From: Algimonas arctica
Lineage (GTDB): Bacteria; Pseudomonadota; Alphaproteobacteria; Caulobacterales; Maricaulaceae
NCBI RefSeq assembly: GCF_014652695.1
Contig: NZ_BMZH01000002.1
Coordinates: forward strand, 176,656-240,655
Length of the DNA: 64,000 bases
Direction: 5' to 3'
The position numbers and the translations under genes were made by a program. Positions 26,711-34,772 of the stretch are shown piece by piece (positions within the stretch are counted from its first letter, which is position 1; every line of letters starts with the position of its first letter). A model generated the notes under the pieces. It worked only from the letters and a program-made list of their open reading frames with translations, had not been told where the DNA came from and searched no databases.

Positions 26711-27574
26711 TTAGCGGTAATTCCGATCATAATCCGATTGGCTGACATGGAAGACCGCGCCGCTGTGTGGATCTGTGACCCGTACAAGACCAGACGTTCC
26801 CCTGACCGGACTGGCTGTATAACGCGCCCCGGAATAGTGGCGTGTCGATGAGGCCGACGGTACCGTTTGGTAGCCTGAACGGTGGGTCGTTCCGCTCGAA
26901 TATGTCGGTTGGCTATAGCTCGACACGGTTGAATAATGCGGCTGACTATAGCTGGACCCTGTGTATGTTGATCCCGAATACGTCGTCGTAGGCTGGTACC
27001 CATTTGAATAAGTCGACCCCGTATATATCGTTGTCGGCGTGTAAGTCCGGCTATGGGTGACCGGGTAATGTGTGGCCTGATATGAGCGTGGCTGGGCGTA
27101 AGTCGTGGTCGGATAGGTTCGCGCATATGTCGTTGTCCGCTCACCATAGGAATAGGTCGTGCTCGGCGTATAGGTCGTTGTTGTCGACGGGTAGTAAGCT
27201 GTGCTTGTCGACGGGTATGAGTTTGTCGTCTGATAAGGCTGCGGTGTGCGGTAAGCCGCCGTATTATATTTAGCGCAGTTCCGATCGCCCAAACGCGCGC
27301 CAACAGCGGCGCCAGCGCCGACGCCTACGACAGTCCCGAACGTCCGGTCTCCGCTTTCAAGCTCATTGCCGAGCAATCCGCCCGCGATCCCGCCGAGCAC
27401 ACCGCCGATCACTTGGGTTGTGTTGTCACGGCGTTCGCACTGTTCGTACGCGTCCGTATTCCCTGAATAATATTGGGCCATGACAGGTGACGCTGCGAGC
27501 ATGGGTAGGGCAACAGCCCCCATTGCAACCCCCGTACGGGCGATGAAGCTTTGAGTTTTAAACGTCTTGGTCAT
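26711..27574 (-). CDS. secreted glycine-zipper protein with Thr/Tyr/Ser-rich repeats
   Basis: A 287-residue exported protein. A signal peptide ends near ASPVMA (about residue 33). A double glycine zipper follows, VIGGVLGGIAGGLLGNEL and VVGVGAGAAVGARLG, as in YmgG-like or 17-kDa-antigen-like envelope proteins. From about 105 to 250 the sequence is low-complexity, built of short units such as TTTYTPS, TTYSYGE, YTGSSYS and PTTYS. A short ordered tail (VTDPHSGAVFHVSQSDYDRNYR in part) closes it. It is probably anchored in an envelope membrane by the zipper with the repeat region exposed. It is a single gene with its own terminator. Confidence 0.75.
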   Translation of the reverse strand: MTKTFKTQSFIARTGVAMGAVALPMLAASPVMAQYYSGNTDAYEQCERRDNTTQVIGGVLGGIAGGLLGNELESGDRTFGTVVGVGAGAAVGARLGDRNCAKYNTAAYRTPQPYQTTNSYPSTSTAYYPSTTTTYTPSTTYSYGERTTTYARTYPTTTYAQPRSYQATHYPVTHSRTYTPTTIYTGSTYSNGYQPTTTYSGSTYTGSSYSQPHYSTVSSYSQPTYSSGTTHRSGYQTVPSASSTRHYSGARYTASPVRGTSGLVRVTDPHSGAVFHVSQSDYDRNYR

Positions 27575-27665
27575 GTGGCTCTCCTGTCCATCATTGCGAT
27601 GACACAGTTTTGCCCGTTCTGACCCGAACGGGTGCTGAGCACCGCGTTCAGATTTCGTTCACCAT

Positions 27666-27694
27666 AAAAAAAGCCCGGTCACTGACCGGGCTTT
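27666..27694 (-). terminator. Rho-independent terminator after pnp
   Basis: GCCCGGTC and GACCGGGC form a stem with a three-base loop, flanked by AAA/TTT pairs; on the minus strand it is followed by seven T. It ends the rpsO-pnp transcript. Confidence 0.9.
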
Positions 27695-27720
27695 CTATTC
27701 TTCGGTTTAGGGCGTGAGCC

Positions 27721-29931
27721 TTAGCCGTCATCGCGGGCCGGACGGCGGCGACGCGGACGCTTTGGCTTATCGTCACTGTCTGCATCGTCATCGTCACGCT
27801 TGGCGCGTGGCTTTTCTTCAACTTCGATTTCTTCGCCAGTTTCCTGATCAACGTGCTTCATCGACAGGCGGACTTTACCGCGATCATCGAAGCCCATCAA
27901 TTTGACCCAGACTTCTTGGCCTTCCTTGAGGAAATCAGACGGGTGATTGACCCGCTCTGGTTTGATCATGGAAACATGCACAAGGCCGTCTTTTTTGCCA
28001 AAGAAGTTCACGAATGCGCCGAAATCGACAACCTTCACGACTGTACCTTTGTAGACTTTTCCAGCTTCCGGCTCTTCTGTCAGGCTGGAGATCCAGGCTT
28101 TCGCAGCATCGATCGATTTTTGATCGTTGGACGCGATTTTGATCGTACCATCATCTTCAACAGAGACGCGAGCGCCTGTGGTGTCGACGATTTCGCGGAT
28201 GACCTTGCCGCCTGACCCGATAACGTCACGGATCTTATCGACGGGGATTTGCATCTGCTCGATACGCGGCGCGAATTCACCGACGCTGTCACGGCTTTCT
28301 GTCAACGCATCATTCATGCGGTCCAGAATGTGAAGGCGACCCGCATGGGCTTGGGCCAAGGCCGTTTCCATAATGTCTTCGGAGATACCCGCAATTTTTA
28401 TGTCCATCTGCAAAGACGTGATGCCTTCGGATGTCCCTGCGACTTTAAAGTCCATGTCACCGAGGTGATCTTCGTCACCCAAAATATCGGACAAGACAGC
28501 AATACCGGCATCATCTTTGATGAGGCCCATAGCGATACCAGAGACGGGACGCTTGAGCGGTACACCGGCATCCATCATCGCTAATGAACAGCCACAGACA
28601 GTCGCCATAGAGGACGAGCCGTTTGATTCTGTGATCTCCGAGACGAGGCGGATGGTGTAAGGAAAGTCCTCAGCCGTTGGCAGGACCGCTTGCAGCGCGC
28701 GCCATGCGAGCTTGCCGTGGCCATGTTCGCGGCGTGATGTTCCGCCCATGCGACCTGTTTCCCCAACCGAGTATGGCGGGAAGTTATAGTGCAACATGAA
28801 CTTGTTCTTCATCGTGCCTGTCAATTGATCAACGAACTGCTCGTCATCGGATGTGCCCAATGTGGCAACACAGATGGCCTGTGTTTCACCGCGGGTGAAC
28901 AAAGCCGAACCGTGTGTACGCGGCAAAAGACCCGCCATCGCTTCGATTGGACGAACTTCATCCAGCTTACGACCGTCGATCCGTTTCTTGGTTTTGATAA
29001 CCGAACTACGGACTGTTTCGGACTCAACTGCTTTGAAGGCGTCACTAAAGACGGAGTCAGACATGCCGTCCGGATTCTCATCAGACGCAACCAATTCAGC
29101 TTTCGCCGCTGTCTTCGTTGTGCGGAGCGCGTCTTGGCGATCCATCTTGTCTTTCATCTTATAAGCCGCCTTGATGCCTTTTTCGGCAGACTTCTTCACA
29201 AGCTTCTTCTCAGCGGAATGATCGGGTGCGTTATACTCGACCATTGGCTTGCCGGCTTTTTCGACCAACTCATTGATGGCTTCAATCACGTCTTGGCAAG
29301 CTTCGTGGGCGAACATGACCGCGCCGAGCATTTGCTCTTCAGTCAGTTCTTTGGCTTGGCTCTCAACCATCATGACGGCGTCATGTGTACCGGCAACAAC
29401 GAGGTCGAGCTCACTGTCTTCCATTTCGTCGAGCATTGGGTTGAGGACATAGTCGCCATCAATCAGACCAACGCGGGCGGCGCCAATTGGGCCTGCAAAC
29501 GGAGCGCCGGAGAGCGCGAGCGCGGCAGACGCGGCAACGATGCCGATGATGTCTGGTTCGTTTTCAAGATCGTGTTGCAAAACAGTGATGACGATTTGTA
29601 CTTCGTTCTTGTAGCCCTTTGGGAAGAGCGGGCGGATCGGACGGTCTGTCAGACGAGAGATCAGTGTCTCACGCTCTGTTGGGCGTCCTTCGCGTTTAAA
29701 GTAACCACCGGGGACTTTACCCGCAGCATAGAACTTTTCCATGTAGTTGACGGTCAGCGGGAAAAAGTTTTGACCGGGGCGTTCGCTCTTGGCGAAACAG
29801 GCCGTGGCCAGCAATTTTGTGTCGCCGTAGGTCGCGTAAACCGCGCCATCAGCTTGGCGGGCGATGCGGCCCGTTTCTAGGGTAAGCGGACGTCCCGCCC
29901 AGTCAATCGTTACAGATTGCGTGTTAAACAT
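27721..29931 (-). CDS. pnp: polyribonucleotide nucleotidyltransferase (PNPase)
   Basis: Phosphorolytic 3'-5' exoribonuclease of the degradosome. Two RNase PH-like domains are followed by a KH domain ([20 protein letters not shown], near residue 560) and an S1 domain ([20 protein letters not shown]), then a charged tail rich in Asp, Arg and Lys that may bind RNase E or RNA. I start at the ATG at 29931 (MFNTQSV), giving 736 residues; the frame is open to 29970. The order rpsO-pnp is the common bacterial one, and a hairpin lies between the two genes. Confidence 0.97.
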   Translation of the reverse strand: MFNTQSVTIDWAGRPLTLETGRIARQADGAVYATYGDTKLLATACFAKSERPGQNFFPLTVNYMEKFYAAGKVPGGYFKREGRPTERETLISRLTDRPIRPLFPKGYKNEVQIVITVLQHDLENEPDIIGIVAASAALALSGAPFAGPIGAARVGLIDGDYVLNPMLDEMEDSELDLVVAGTHDAVMMVESQAKELTEEQMLGAVMFAHEACQDVIEAINELVEKAGKPMVEYNAPDHSAEKKLVKKSAEKGIKAAYKMKDKMDRQDALRTTKTAAKAELVASDENPDGMSDSVFSDAFKAVESETVRSSVIKTKKRIDGRKLDEVRPIEAMAGLLPRTHGSALFTRGETQAICVATLGTSDDEQFVDQLTGTMKNKFMLHYNFPPYSVGETGRMGGTSRREHGHGKLAWRALQAVLPTAEDFPYTIRLVSEITESNGSSSMATVCGCSLAMMDAGVPLKRPVSGIAMGLIKDDAGIAVLSDILGDEDHLGDMDFKVAGTSEGITSLQMDIKIAGISEDIMETALAQAHAGRLHILDRMNDALTESRDSVGEFAPRIEQMQIPVDKIRDVIGSGGKVIREIVDTTGARVSVEDDGTIKIASNDQKSIDAAKAWISSLTEEPEAGKVYKGTVVKVVDFGAFVNFFGKKDGLVHVSMIKPERVNHPSDFLKEGQEVWVKLMGFDDRGKVRLSMKHVDQETGEEIEVEEKPRAKRDDDDADSDDKPKRPRRRRPARDDG

Positions 29932-30019
29932 TATAATTCGTCTTTCATTTCGTACGTCTGCCCCTGCCATCAGGAGCGCGTCGTGTGGCCATATAGCCGG
30001 TGCGCGTAAATGCGCGAAA

Positions 30020-30043
30020 GCCGCCGAACCCCTGTCCGGCGGC
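30020..30043 (-). terminator. hairpin between rpsO and pnp
   Basis: GCCGCCG and CGGCGGC form a seven-pair stem with a ten-base loop; the minus strand continues TTTCGCG. The T run is short, so it may be a partial terminator or an RNase III-type processing hairpin as known in the rpsO-pnp region of E. coli. Confidence 0.6.
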
Positions 30044-30056
30044 CTATTCGTGTCAG

Positions 30057-30326
30057 TTAGCGGCGGAGTTCCAACCGCTTGATCAAGTCCTGATAGCGCT
30101 CTTCGCTTTTGGCCTTGAGGTAATCCAGCAAACGGCGGCGTTTATTGACCATAGTCAGCAAACCGCGACGCGAGTGGTTATCTTTTTTATTGGTTTTGAA
30201 GTGTTCAGTCAGGGCCTTGATGCGGTGCGTCAGGATTGCGACTTGGACTTCAGGGGAACCGGTATCACCCGGTTTTGTTGCAAACTCAGTGATGAGTTCG
30301 GCTTTACGTTCGGCAGTAATCGACAT
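30057..30326 (-). CDS. rpsO: 30S ribosomal protein S15
   Basis: Binds the central domain of 16S rRNA early in 30S assembly. The 89-residue sequence is typical throughout ([37 protein letters not shown]). A good ribosome site (GGAGAAG) precedes the ATG. truB ends 17 bases upstream and pnp follows downstream, a conserved arrangement. Confidence 0.98.
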   Translation of the reverse strand: MSITAERKAELITEFATKPGDTGSPEVQVAILTHRIKALTEHFKTNKKDNHSRRGLLTMVNKRRRLLDYLKAKSEERYQDLIKRLELRR

Positions 30327-30343
30327 CGGGCTTCTCCATTAGG

Positions 30344-31258
30344 TTAGATGTTAAACACGCGCTTCGGAAGCAATTCCGAACCCCGCGGTTGGCATAACGC
30401 GACCGGTTGTCCATTACTCTCGACCAAGACCCAATCTGTGTCATGGTAAGGAGAAACGGCAGCGATCGCGCGGCCCTGCCTCAATGCGGTTAGTTGCGGG
30501 TCGGTCACGGCCAGCACCGGGATGTCGTCCAGTGCGGTCGAGAGCGGCAACAACCCCTCTTCGGCGCGCGCGCCATCGCACATCTGCTCAAGCGCGTCTA
30601 GCGTTATTGACCGCGACAGGTCGAATGGACCGACCCGCGTGCGGCGCAATCGGGATACATGCCCCTCCGCCCCGACGGCCTCACAAATGTCGCGCGCGAG
30701 GGAGCGCACATAGGTTCCTTTGCCGCAATCCACCGTCAGGGACGCGACGTCGCCGCTCAGCGTGATCAACTGCACGGCATCAATCTGTACAATCCGTGTT
30801 TTCATCTCGACGGGCGTGCCGGCGCGGGCCAGATCATAGGCGCGTTTGCCGTCTATTTTTATGGCGGAATATTTGGGCGGAATTTGGTTCACGGCCCCGA
30901 CAAAGCGCGGCAGCACAGCTTCAACTTGAGCGCGCGTTGGCCGGACGTCAGACCGACCAATGATTTCGCCTTCCGCGTCCAGCGTGTCTGTACTGGTTCC
31001 GAAAGTAATATCGAACTCATAAGCTTTAGCCGCATCCACGAGAAACGGCACCGTTTTCGTCGCTTCGCCCAGCGCGATCGGCAATATCCCGGTTGCCAGC
31101 GGGTCAAGCGTGCCAGCATGGCCCGCCTTCTGCGCTTGGAACAGCCACCGCACCCGCCCAACAGCCTTCGTGCTGCCCAGCTCCAGCGGCTTATCCAGCA
31201 CAACCCAGCCATGCACGGGGTTGCCTTTTTTGCGTCGATTGCGTCCGTTCGGGTCCAT
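30344..31258 (-). CDS. truB: tRNA pseudouridine(55) synthase
   Basis: Makes pseudouridine 55 in the T loop of nearly all tRNAs. The catalytic motif GHAGTLDPLATGIL is at about 46-59 and carries the essential Asp. The partner motif YEFDITFGTSTDTLDAEG and the KRAYDLARAG segment follow. At 304 residues with a small C-terminal PUA-like part, it is normal. It leads rpsO and pnp; upstream, where rbfA would usually abut, a lipoprotein gene on the other strand intervenes. Confidence 0.96.
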   Translation of the reverse strand: MDPNGRNRRKKGNPVHGWVVLDKPLELGSTKAVGRVRWLFQAQKAGHAGTLDPLATGILPIALGEATKTVPFLVDAAKAYEFDITFGTSTDTLDAEGEIIGRSDVRPTRAQVEAVLPRFVGAVNQIPPKYSAIKIDGKRAYDLARAGTPVEMKTRIVQIDAVQLITLSGDVASLTVDCGKGTYVRSLARDICEAVGAEGHVSRLRRTRVGPFDLSRSITLDALEQMCDGARAEEGLLPLSTALDDIPVLAVTDPQLTALRQGRAIAAVSPYHDTDWVLVESNGQPVALCQPRGSELLPKRVFNI

Positions 31259-31474
31259 GGGAGCGGCTATTAGGCGGGATTGACCCCGCTGTCACAGAGT
31301 TAAGCCAGAGGTTATGTGATCCTCGCCGCAATATATAAGAGTCATTTTAGCATCAAAAATTCCGTAAAAATTACGGCTAGCATTTCTTTTCGCGGACTAA
31401 ATCTATGGTTGCCGTTATCAAATATCAACACCATGGCGGCTTATTGAAAAAACATCATCACTTCTGGGGATATT

Positions 31475-31900
31475 ATGAATACCAAACTATTTTTGCTTGC
31501 GGCTGCGGCCATAGCAATGACGGGCTGTTCGACGATCGTTAACGGTTCAAATCAAACGCTCAGCTTCAAAACTGGATCAGTTGAAGGCGCGAACTGCGAC
31601 CTAACAGGCGGGAGCGAGTTTGCCGTTCAAGAAAGCTTTATGACACCCGCTTCCATTGAAATTCCGCGCAGCAAAAAAGCGCTCCAACTCGAATGTTCGA
31701 AAGACGGATATTTGACAGCGTCAAAGACCGTATATTCTAAAGTAGAAGCCACAACCGGCGGCAATCTTTTGTTTGGTGGTTTCGTTGGGGCTGGTGTTGA
31801 TGCCGCAACAGGCGCTCTCTATAAATACCCTGAGACTGTGAACCTTCCATTGGAAGCCATTGGTGATACACCGACGGTCACTGGCGAACCGATCTCTTAA
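31475..31900 (+). CDS. small lipoprotein, unknown function
   Basis: A 141-residue exported lipoprotein with signal MNTKLFLLAAAAIAMTGC (lipobox MTGC). The mature part starts STIVNGSNQTLSFKT, a start shared by a group of small alphaproteobacterial lipoproteins whose role is not known. Two cysteines (in GANCDL and LQLECSKDG) could form a disulfide. A Gly-rich stretch GGNLLFGGFVGAGVDAATGA lies near residues 95-115 and may insert into a membrane. Upstream 216 bases are AT-rich and hold only a small CCGTAA/TTACGG hairpin (31361-31377). It has its own terminator. Confidence 0.75.
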   Translation: MNTKLFLLAAAAIAMTGCSTIVNGSNQTLSFKTGSVEGANCDLTGGSEFAVQESFMTPASIEIPRSKKALQLECSKDGYLTASKTVYSKVEATTGGNLLFGGFVGAGVDAATGALYKYPETVNLPLEAIGDTPTVTGEPIS

Positions 31901-31926
31901 TCGGAGTCTCGAGGCTCTAAAATTTC

Positions 31927-31952
31927 ACCCTCTCCCATTGGAGAGGGTTTTT
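31927..31952 (+). terminator. Rho-independent terminator
   Basis: ACCCTCTCC pairs with GGAGAGGGT around CATT and is followed by TTTT. It ends the small lipoprotein gene. Confidence 0.88.
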
Positions 31953-31996
31953 ATATGCGAAAAGTTGGTTCGAATATGGTGACACGGAGATGCACC

Positions 31997-32860
31997 TTAG
32001 AGGACTAAGAAAATTTGTCTGTCTCGTAACTCGATACGCGGCGGCTGTTTCATGGCGCTGCACTGCCCGTCCATATTCTTCCCCGATTCCACGTCGAACC
32101 GATAGCCGTGCCATGGGCAGGTAATCGTGCCGTCGGGGGCAATTTCTTCCTCGTCCAAAGGGCCGAGCAAATGCGGACAGATGGCGCTGTGGACGATCCA
32201 TTGATCTTTCCAAAACCGCACCGCGTAACGATGGCCGCGCCATTCAAGGGAATGAATACGGGTTTTATCAAGCGCGTCTTCGGGGCCGACACACAGCGGC
32301 GCATCTTGCGCGGTCTGATCAACCTGTCGCCAGCGCTGTCGATCATCTAGCGCGGATTGACGGCCCTGCATCAGTCCCGCATCTTCATCGTAAAGCTGGC
32401 CATATTGCCCCTGTAAATATTGGAGGGCGACGGCGCTGATCGCCGGATTGGCGGGTGTTTCCGGCAGATAAAAGCGAACATCAATGTCAATTTCATTCAC
32501 ATTGACACGGCTGGCTTGGGTATGAATTTCAGTCCCTTGCCCCATGCCGGAGATGACGGTCGAAACCCAGTATTGACGATCCATATCCACGATCAGGTCG
32601 ATCAATTGATGGCCGCCGGACGGAACGCCTATTTTCGCCCGCCATCCCCACGGCCCGCTCTCAATCAGGTCGATGGATGAAAAGGACGCAGCATGCACAT
32701 GCGGGAGATGTTCCCAATCATGGGCATTTTCCATCATCCGCGTCAGGTTGACCGGAAGGCGGCGCGTATAGTTGCCGAGATAATGCAGTCCGGGCAGGCG
32801 ATCATAATCCACGGTATTTGACCGGACGTTACAGGCTGTCTTCTCCTCAGCGGTCAGCAA
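31997..32860 (-). CDS. Rieske non-heme iron oxygenase-like protein with inverted domain order
   Basis: A 287-residue protein with the parts of a Rieske oxygenase in the opposite order from the usual one. The mononuclear iron motif is N-terminal (ENAHDWEHLPHVH, residues 44-56, with H51 and H54 or H56), and a possible third ligand is in YDEDAGLMQGRQ (about 157-168). The Rieske [2Fe-2S] motif is C-terminal: C228-P-H230, 17 residues, C248-PW-H251. In classical alpha subunits the Rieske domain comes first. The substrate is unknown. It starts three bases after the rbfA stop, so it is probably co-translated with rbfA. Confidence 0.8.
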   Translation of the reverse strand: MLTAEEKTACNVRSNTVDYDRLPGLHYLGNYTRRLPVNLTRMMENAHDWEHLPHVHAASFSSIDLIESGPWGWRAKIGVPSGGHQLIDLIVDMDRQYWVSTVISGMGQGTEIHTQASRVNVNEIDIDVRFYLPETPANPAISAVALQYLQGQYGQLYDEDAGLMQGRQSALDDRQRWRQVDQTAQDAPLCVGPEDALDKTRIHSLEWRGHRYAVRFWKDQWIVHSAICPHLLGPLDEEEIAPDGTITCPWHGYRFDVESGKNMDGQCSAMKQPPRIELRDRQIFLVL

Positions 32861-32863
32861 AGC

Positions 32864-33256
32864 CTATTCCTCTTCGCCGCCCAAATCACGTACGACCTCT
32901 GGACGGGCAAGCAATCGCGCCATGTCGTCAGCTGTCTCAAAGGTCGTATCGAGCTTGAACACCAAGCGTGGCGTGCTTTTCATTTCCAGCTCCTTCCCCA
33001 ACCGTCCGCGTAAAAATCGCGCACAGCGCTGTAAACCCTCGATCACCTCTGGGCCATTACCGCCCCGACCCAGTGGCGCGGCAAAAACAGTCGCGACACG
33101 CAGGTCCGGCGCGGCGCGCACTTCGGCGATCGTGACGCTCACGCCTTTTAAGGCGGGATCACGCAAATCTTCTTTATTGATAATTTCCGCCAGCGCGCGG
33201 CGAATGACTTCGCCCGCTTTGAGTTGACGTTGGGACGGGGGACGATTTCGGCTCAT
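32864..33256 (-). CDS. rbfA: 30S ribosome-binding factor A
   Basis: Assembly factor that binds the 30S subunit and helps 16S 5' end maturation. The KH-like fold is indicated by RQLKAGEVIRRALAEIINKEDLRDP, VSVTIAEVRAAPDLRVATVFAA and RGRLGKELEMKSTPRLVFKLDTTFE. At 130 residues it is normal. It is separated from infB by an MFS gene and a terminator, and is followed at once by the Rieske gene, which is an unusual setting. Confidence 0.95.
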   Translation of the reverse strand: MSRNRPPSQRQLKAGEVIRRALAEIINKEDLRDPALKGVSVTIAEVRAAPDLRVATVFAAPLGRGGNGPEVIEGLQRCARFLRGRLGKELEMKSTPRLVFKLDTTFETADDMARLLARPEVVRDLGGEEE

Positions 33257-33364
33257 GAGGATTCAATCTTTACGAAAATATATCAGCAGGGTTCAGGTCT
33301 ATGTGGAGGCGCGACAGGCAAATGTGAAGAACCTGCCGTTCAACACCGTCTCATTAGGGGTATT

Positions 33365-34630
33365 TCAAACATCTTTTTTCTGTTTCGGTCCAGACGGTGT
33401 CCGGAATTTGTGAAGGCGCGCACCCATTAACCCGACGGGGGCTGGCATGGCCGGATGCCAACGGCTTCGCATCACTGTCGCGGGTCGTGCGCTGCGACGG
33501 GCCATCATGGCCACCGCTAAGAGGGTAAGCCCCCCGGCCGTAAAGAAGAAGAGCGCTGTCCCTGCTGCAAACAGACTAACGACAAGACCCGCCAGAATTG
33601 GCCCGACAACCGACCCTGTGGCCCAGCATATGATGAGCACACCCATAAGTTCGGTCACGCGCCCATCCGTCATCCGGTCAATGCCATGGGCGACGCTAAT
33701 ACTGTAAAAGGTCAGCGACCCGACACCCCAGACCGCCAGCAGGCCTAAAATGGCCGCGCGTGGCAAAGTCTGGCCATATAACGCTAACGCAAACACTGCG
33801 ACGGCCGAGAGCAAACATTGGCCCGCAATGGTGGTGCGCCGGTCTAGCCGGTCAGACAGCCGCCCTAACGGCCATTGCGCGATCAACGCGCCGCCATTGG
33901 CCGCCGCAAAGGCCAAAGCGGCCGCCGTAATCGGGTTCATCTCTGGCATGACGCCGGTCGCGTAAATTGGCAAAAATGCAAATGTGCCCGTGTTGATTAC
34001 CCCTGCCATAAAACACCCGACCATCGCGGACGGCGCCATACGGGCGACATATCGGATGGGCAGGCCTTTTGTCTTCTGGCGGGTCGGTTCAATCTGTTTT
34101 GTGAGGCAGACCGGGATCAAAGCACACGCGAGAAACAAGCCGGTCAGAACAAAAGTATGCGGCGCGAGTGGAGCCGCCCCGGCAATGAGAAAAGGTCCCG
34201 TCATGATGGCCGCTTTGGCCGCAACATTATAGACGCTAAGAATACTGCCGCGTTGATCCTCTGGCGCCGCTTGGCCGAGCCACGCTTCGGCCGACGCAAA
34301 CATCGCCGCAAACCCGACCCCTTGTATGATCCGGATTGGCGCCCAGGCCCAAATTGGCAGAACGAAACTTAACGCCAGAGAGCCGACTACGGTTAAGCTG
34401 ACGGCGGCACTAAAGGTCCGTATATTTCCCGTACGAGCAACGATCTGAGGCGCGAGATAGGCTCCCAACATCATACCCGCCGCGTATAAGGCCGCGACAA
34501 AGCCAATCATTTTGGCATCCGCGCCCAATGCGGCCAAACCCAATGGCACAATAATGCCCAGCGTTCCGCCTGCGAGCTGGAGGAACCAGACAGCAACAAT
34601 TAAGACAAAAACGGAGCGAAATGCATGCAT
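33365..34630 (-). CDS. MFS transporter
   Basis: Predicted twelve-helix major facilitator of about 421 residues, started at the ATG at 34630 (MHAFRSVFVLIVAVW); the frame is open to 34669. The loop 2-3 motif is loosely present and GRLSDRLDRRTTIAG near the middle is the equivalent loop in the second half. The sequence resembles the YcaD/quinolone-resistance-like group of small-molecule exporters, but the substrate is not known. It sits between infB (with its terminator) and rbfA, interrupting the normal infB-rbfA pairing. Confidence 0.85.
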   Translation of the reverse strand: MHAFRSVFVLIVAVWFLQLAGGTLGIIVPLGLAALGADAKMIGFVAALYAAGMMLGAYLAPQIVARTGNIRTFSAAVSLTVVGSLALSFVLPIWAWAPIRIIQGVGFAAMFASAEAWLGQAAPEDQRGSILSVYNVAAKAAIMTGPFLIAGAAPLAPHTFVLTGLFLACALIPVCLTKQIEPTRQKTKGLPIRYVARMAPSAMVGCFMAGVINTGTFAFLPIYATGVMPEMNPITAAALAFAAANGGALIAQWPLGRLSDRLDRRTTIAGQCLLSAVAVFALALYGQTLPRAAILGLLAVWGVGSLTFYSISVAHGIDRMTDGRVTELMGVLIICWATGSVVGPILAGLVVSLFAAGTALFFFTAGGLTLLAVAMMARRSARPATVMRSRWHPAMPAPVGLMGARLHKFRTPSGPKQKKDV

Positions 34631-34711
34631 GATTACGCCTAGCCTTTCACGGCCGATCCGATTGGGCACGCCGTGTGGCGATGGCGAAAACCGGATGAAT
34701 ATATTTCATCG

Positions 34712-34737
34712 AAAAAGGGAGGCCGGAGCCTCCCTTT
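34712..34737 (-). terminator. Rho-independent terminator after infB
   Basis: GGGAGGC (34717-34723) pairs with GCCTCCC (34728-34734) around a four-base loop; on the minus strand it is followed by TTTTTC. It ends the rimP-nusA-ylxR-infB operon. Confidence 0.9.
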
Positions 34738-34772
34738 CATTATTTGGTCCTGAGAACGAAAGCGAAACCGCG

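Noticed and set aside
28789-29880. Long plus-strand open frame of 363 codons
   Set aside because: Antisense shadow of pnp; composition is the mirror of a highly biased coding strand.
31966-31980. GGTTCGAATATGG, like a tRNA T-loop
   Set aside because: No acceptor, D or anticodon stems could be found around it, and it abuts a terminator.
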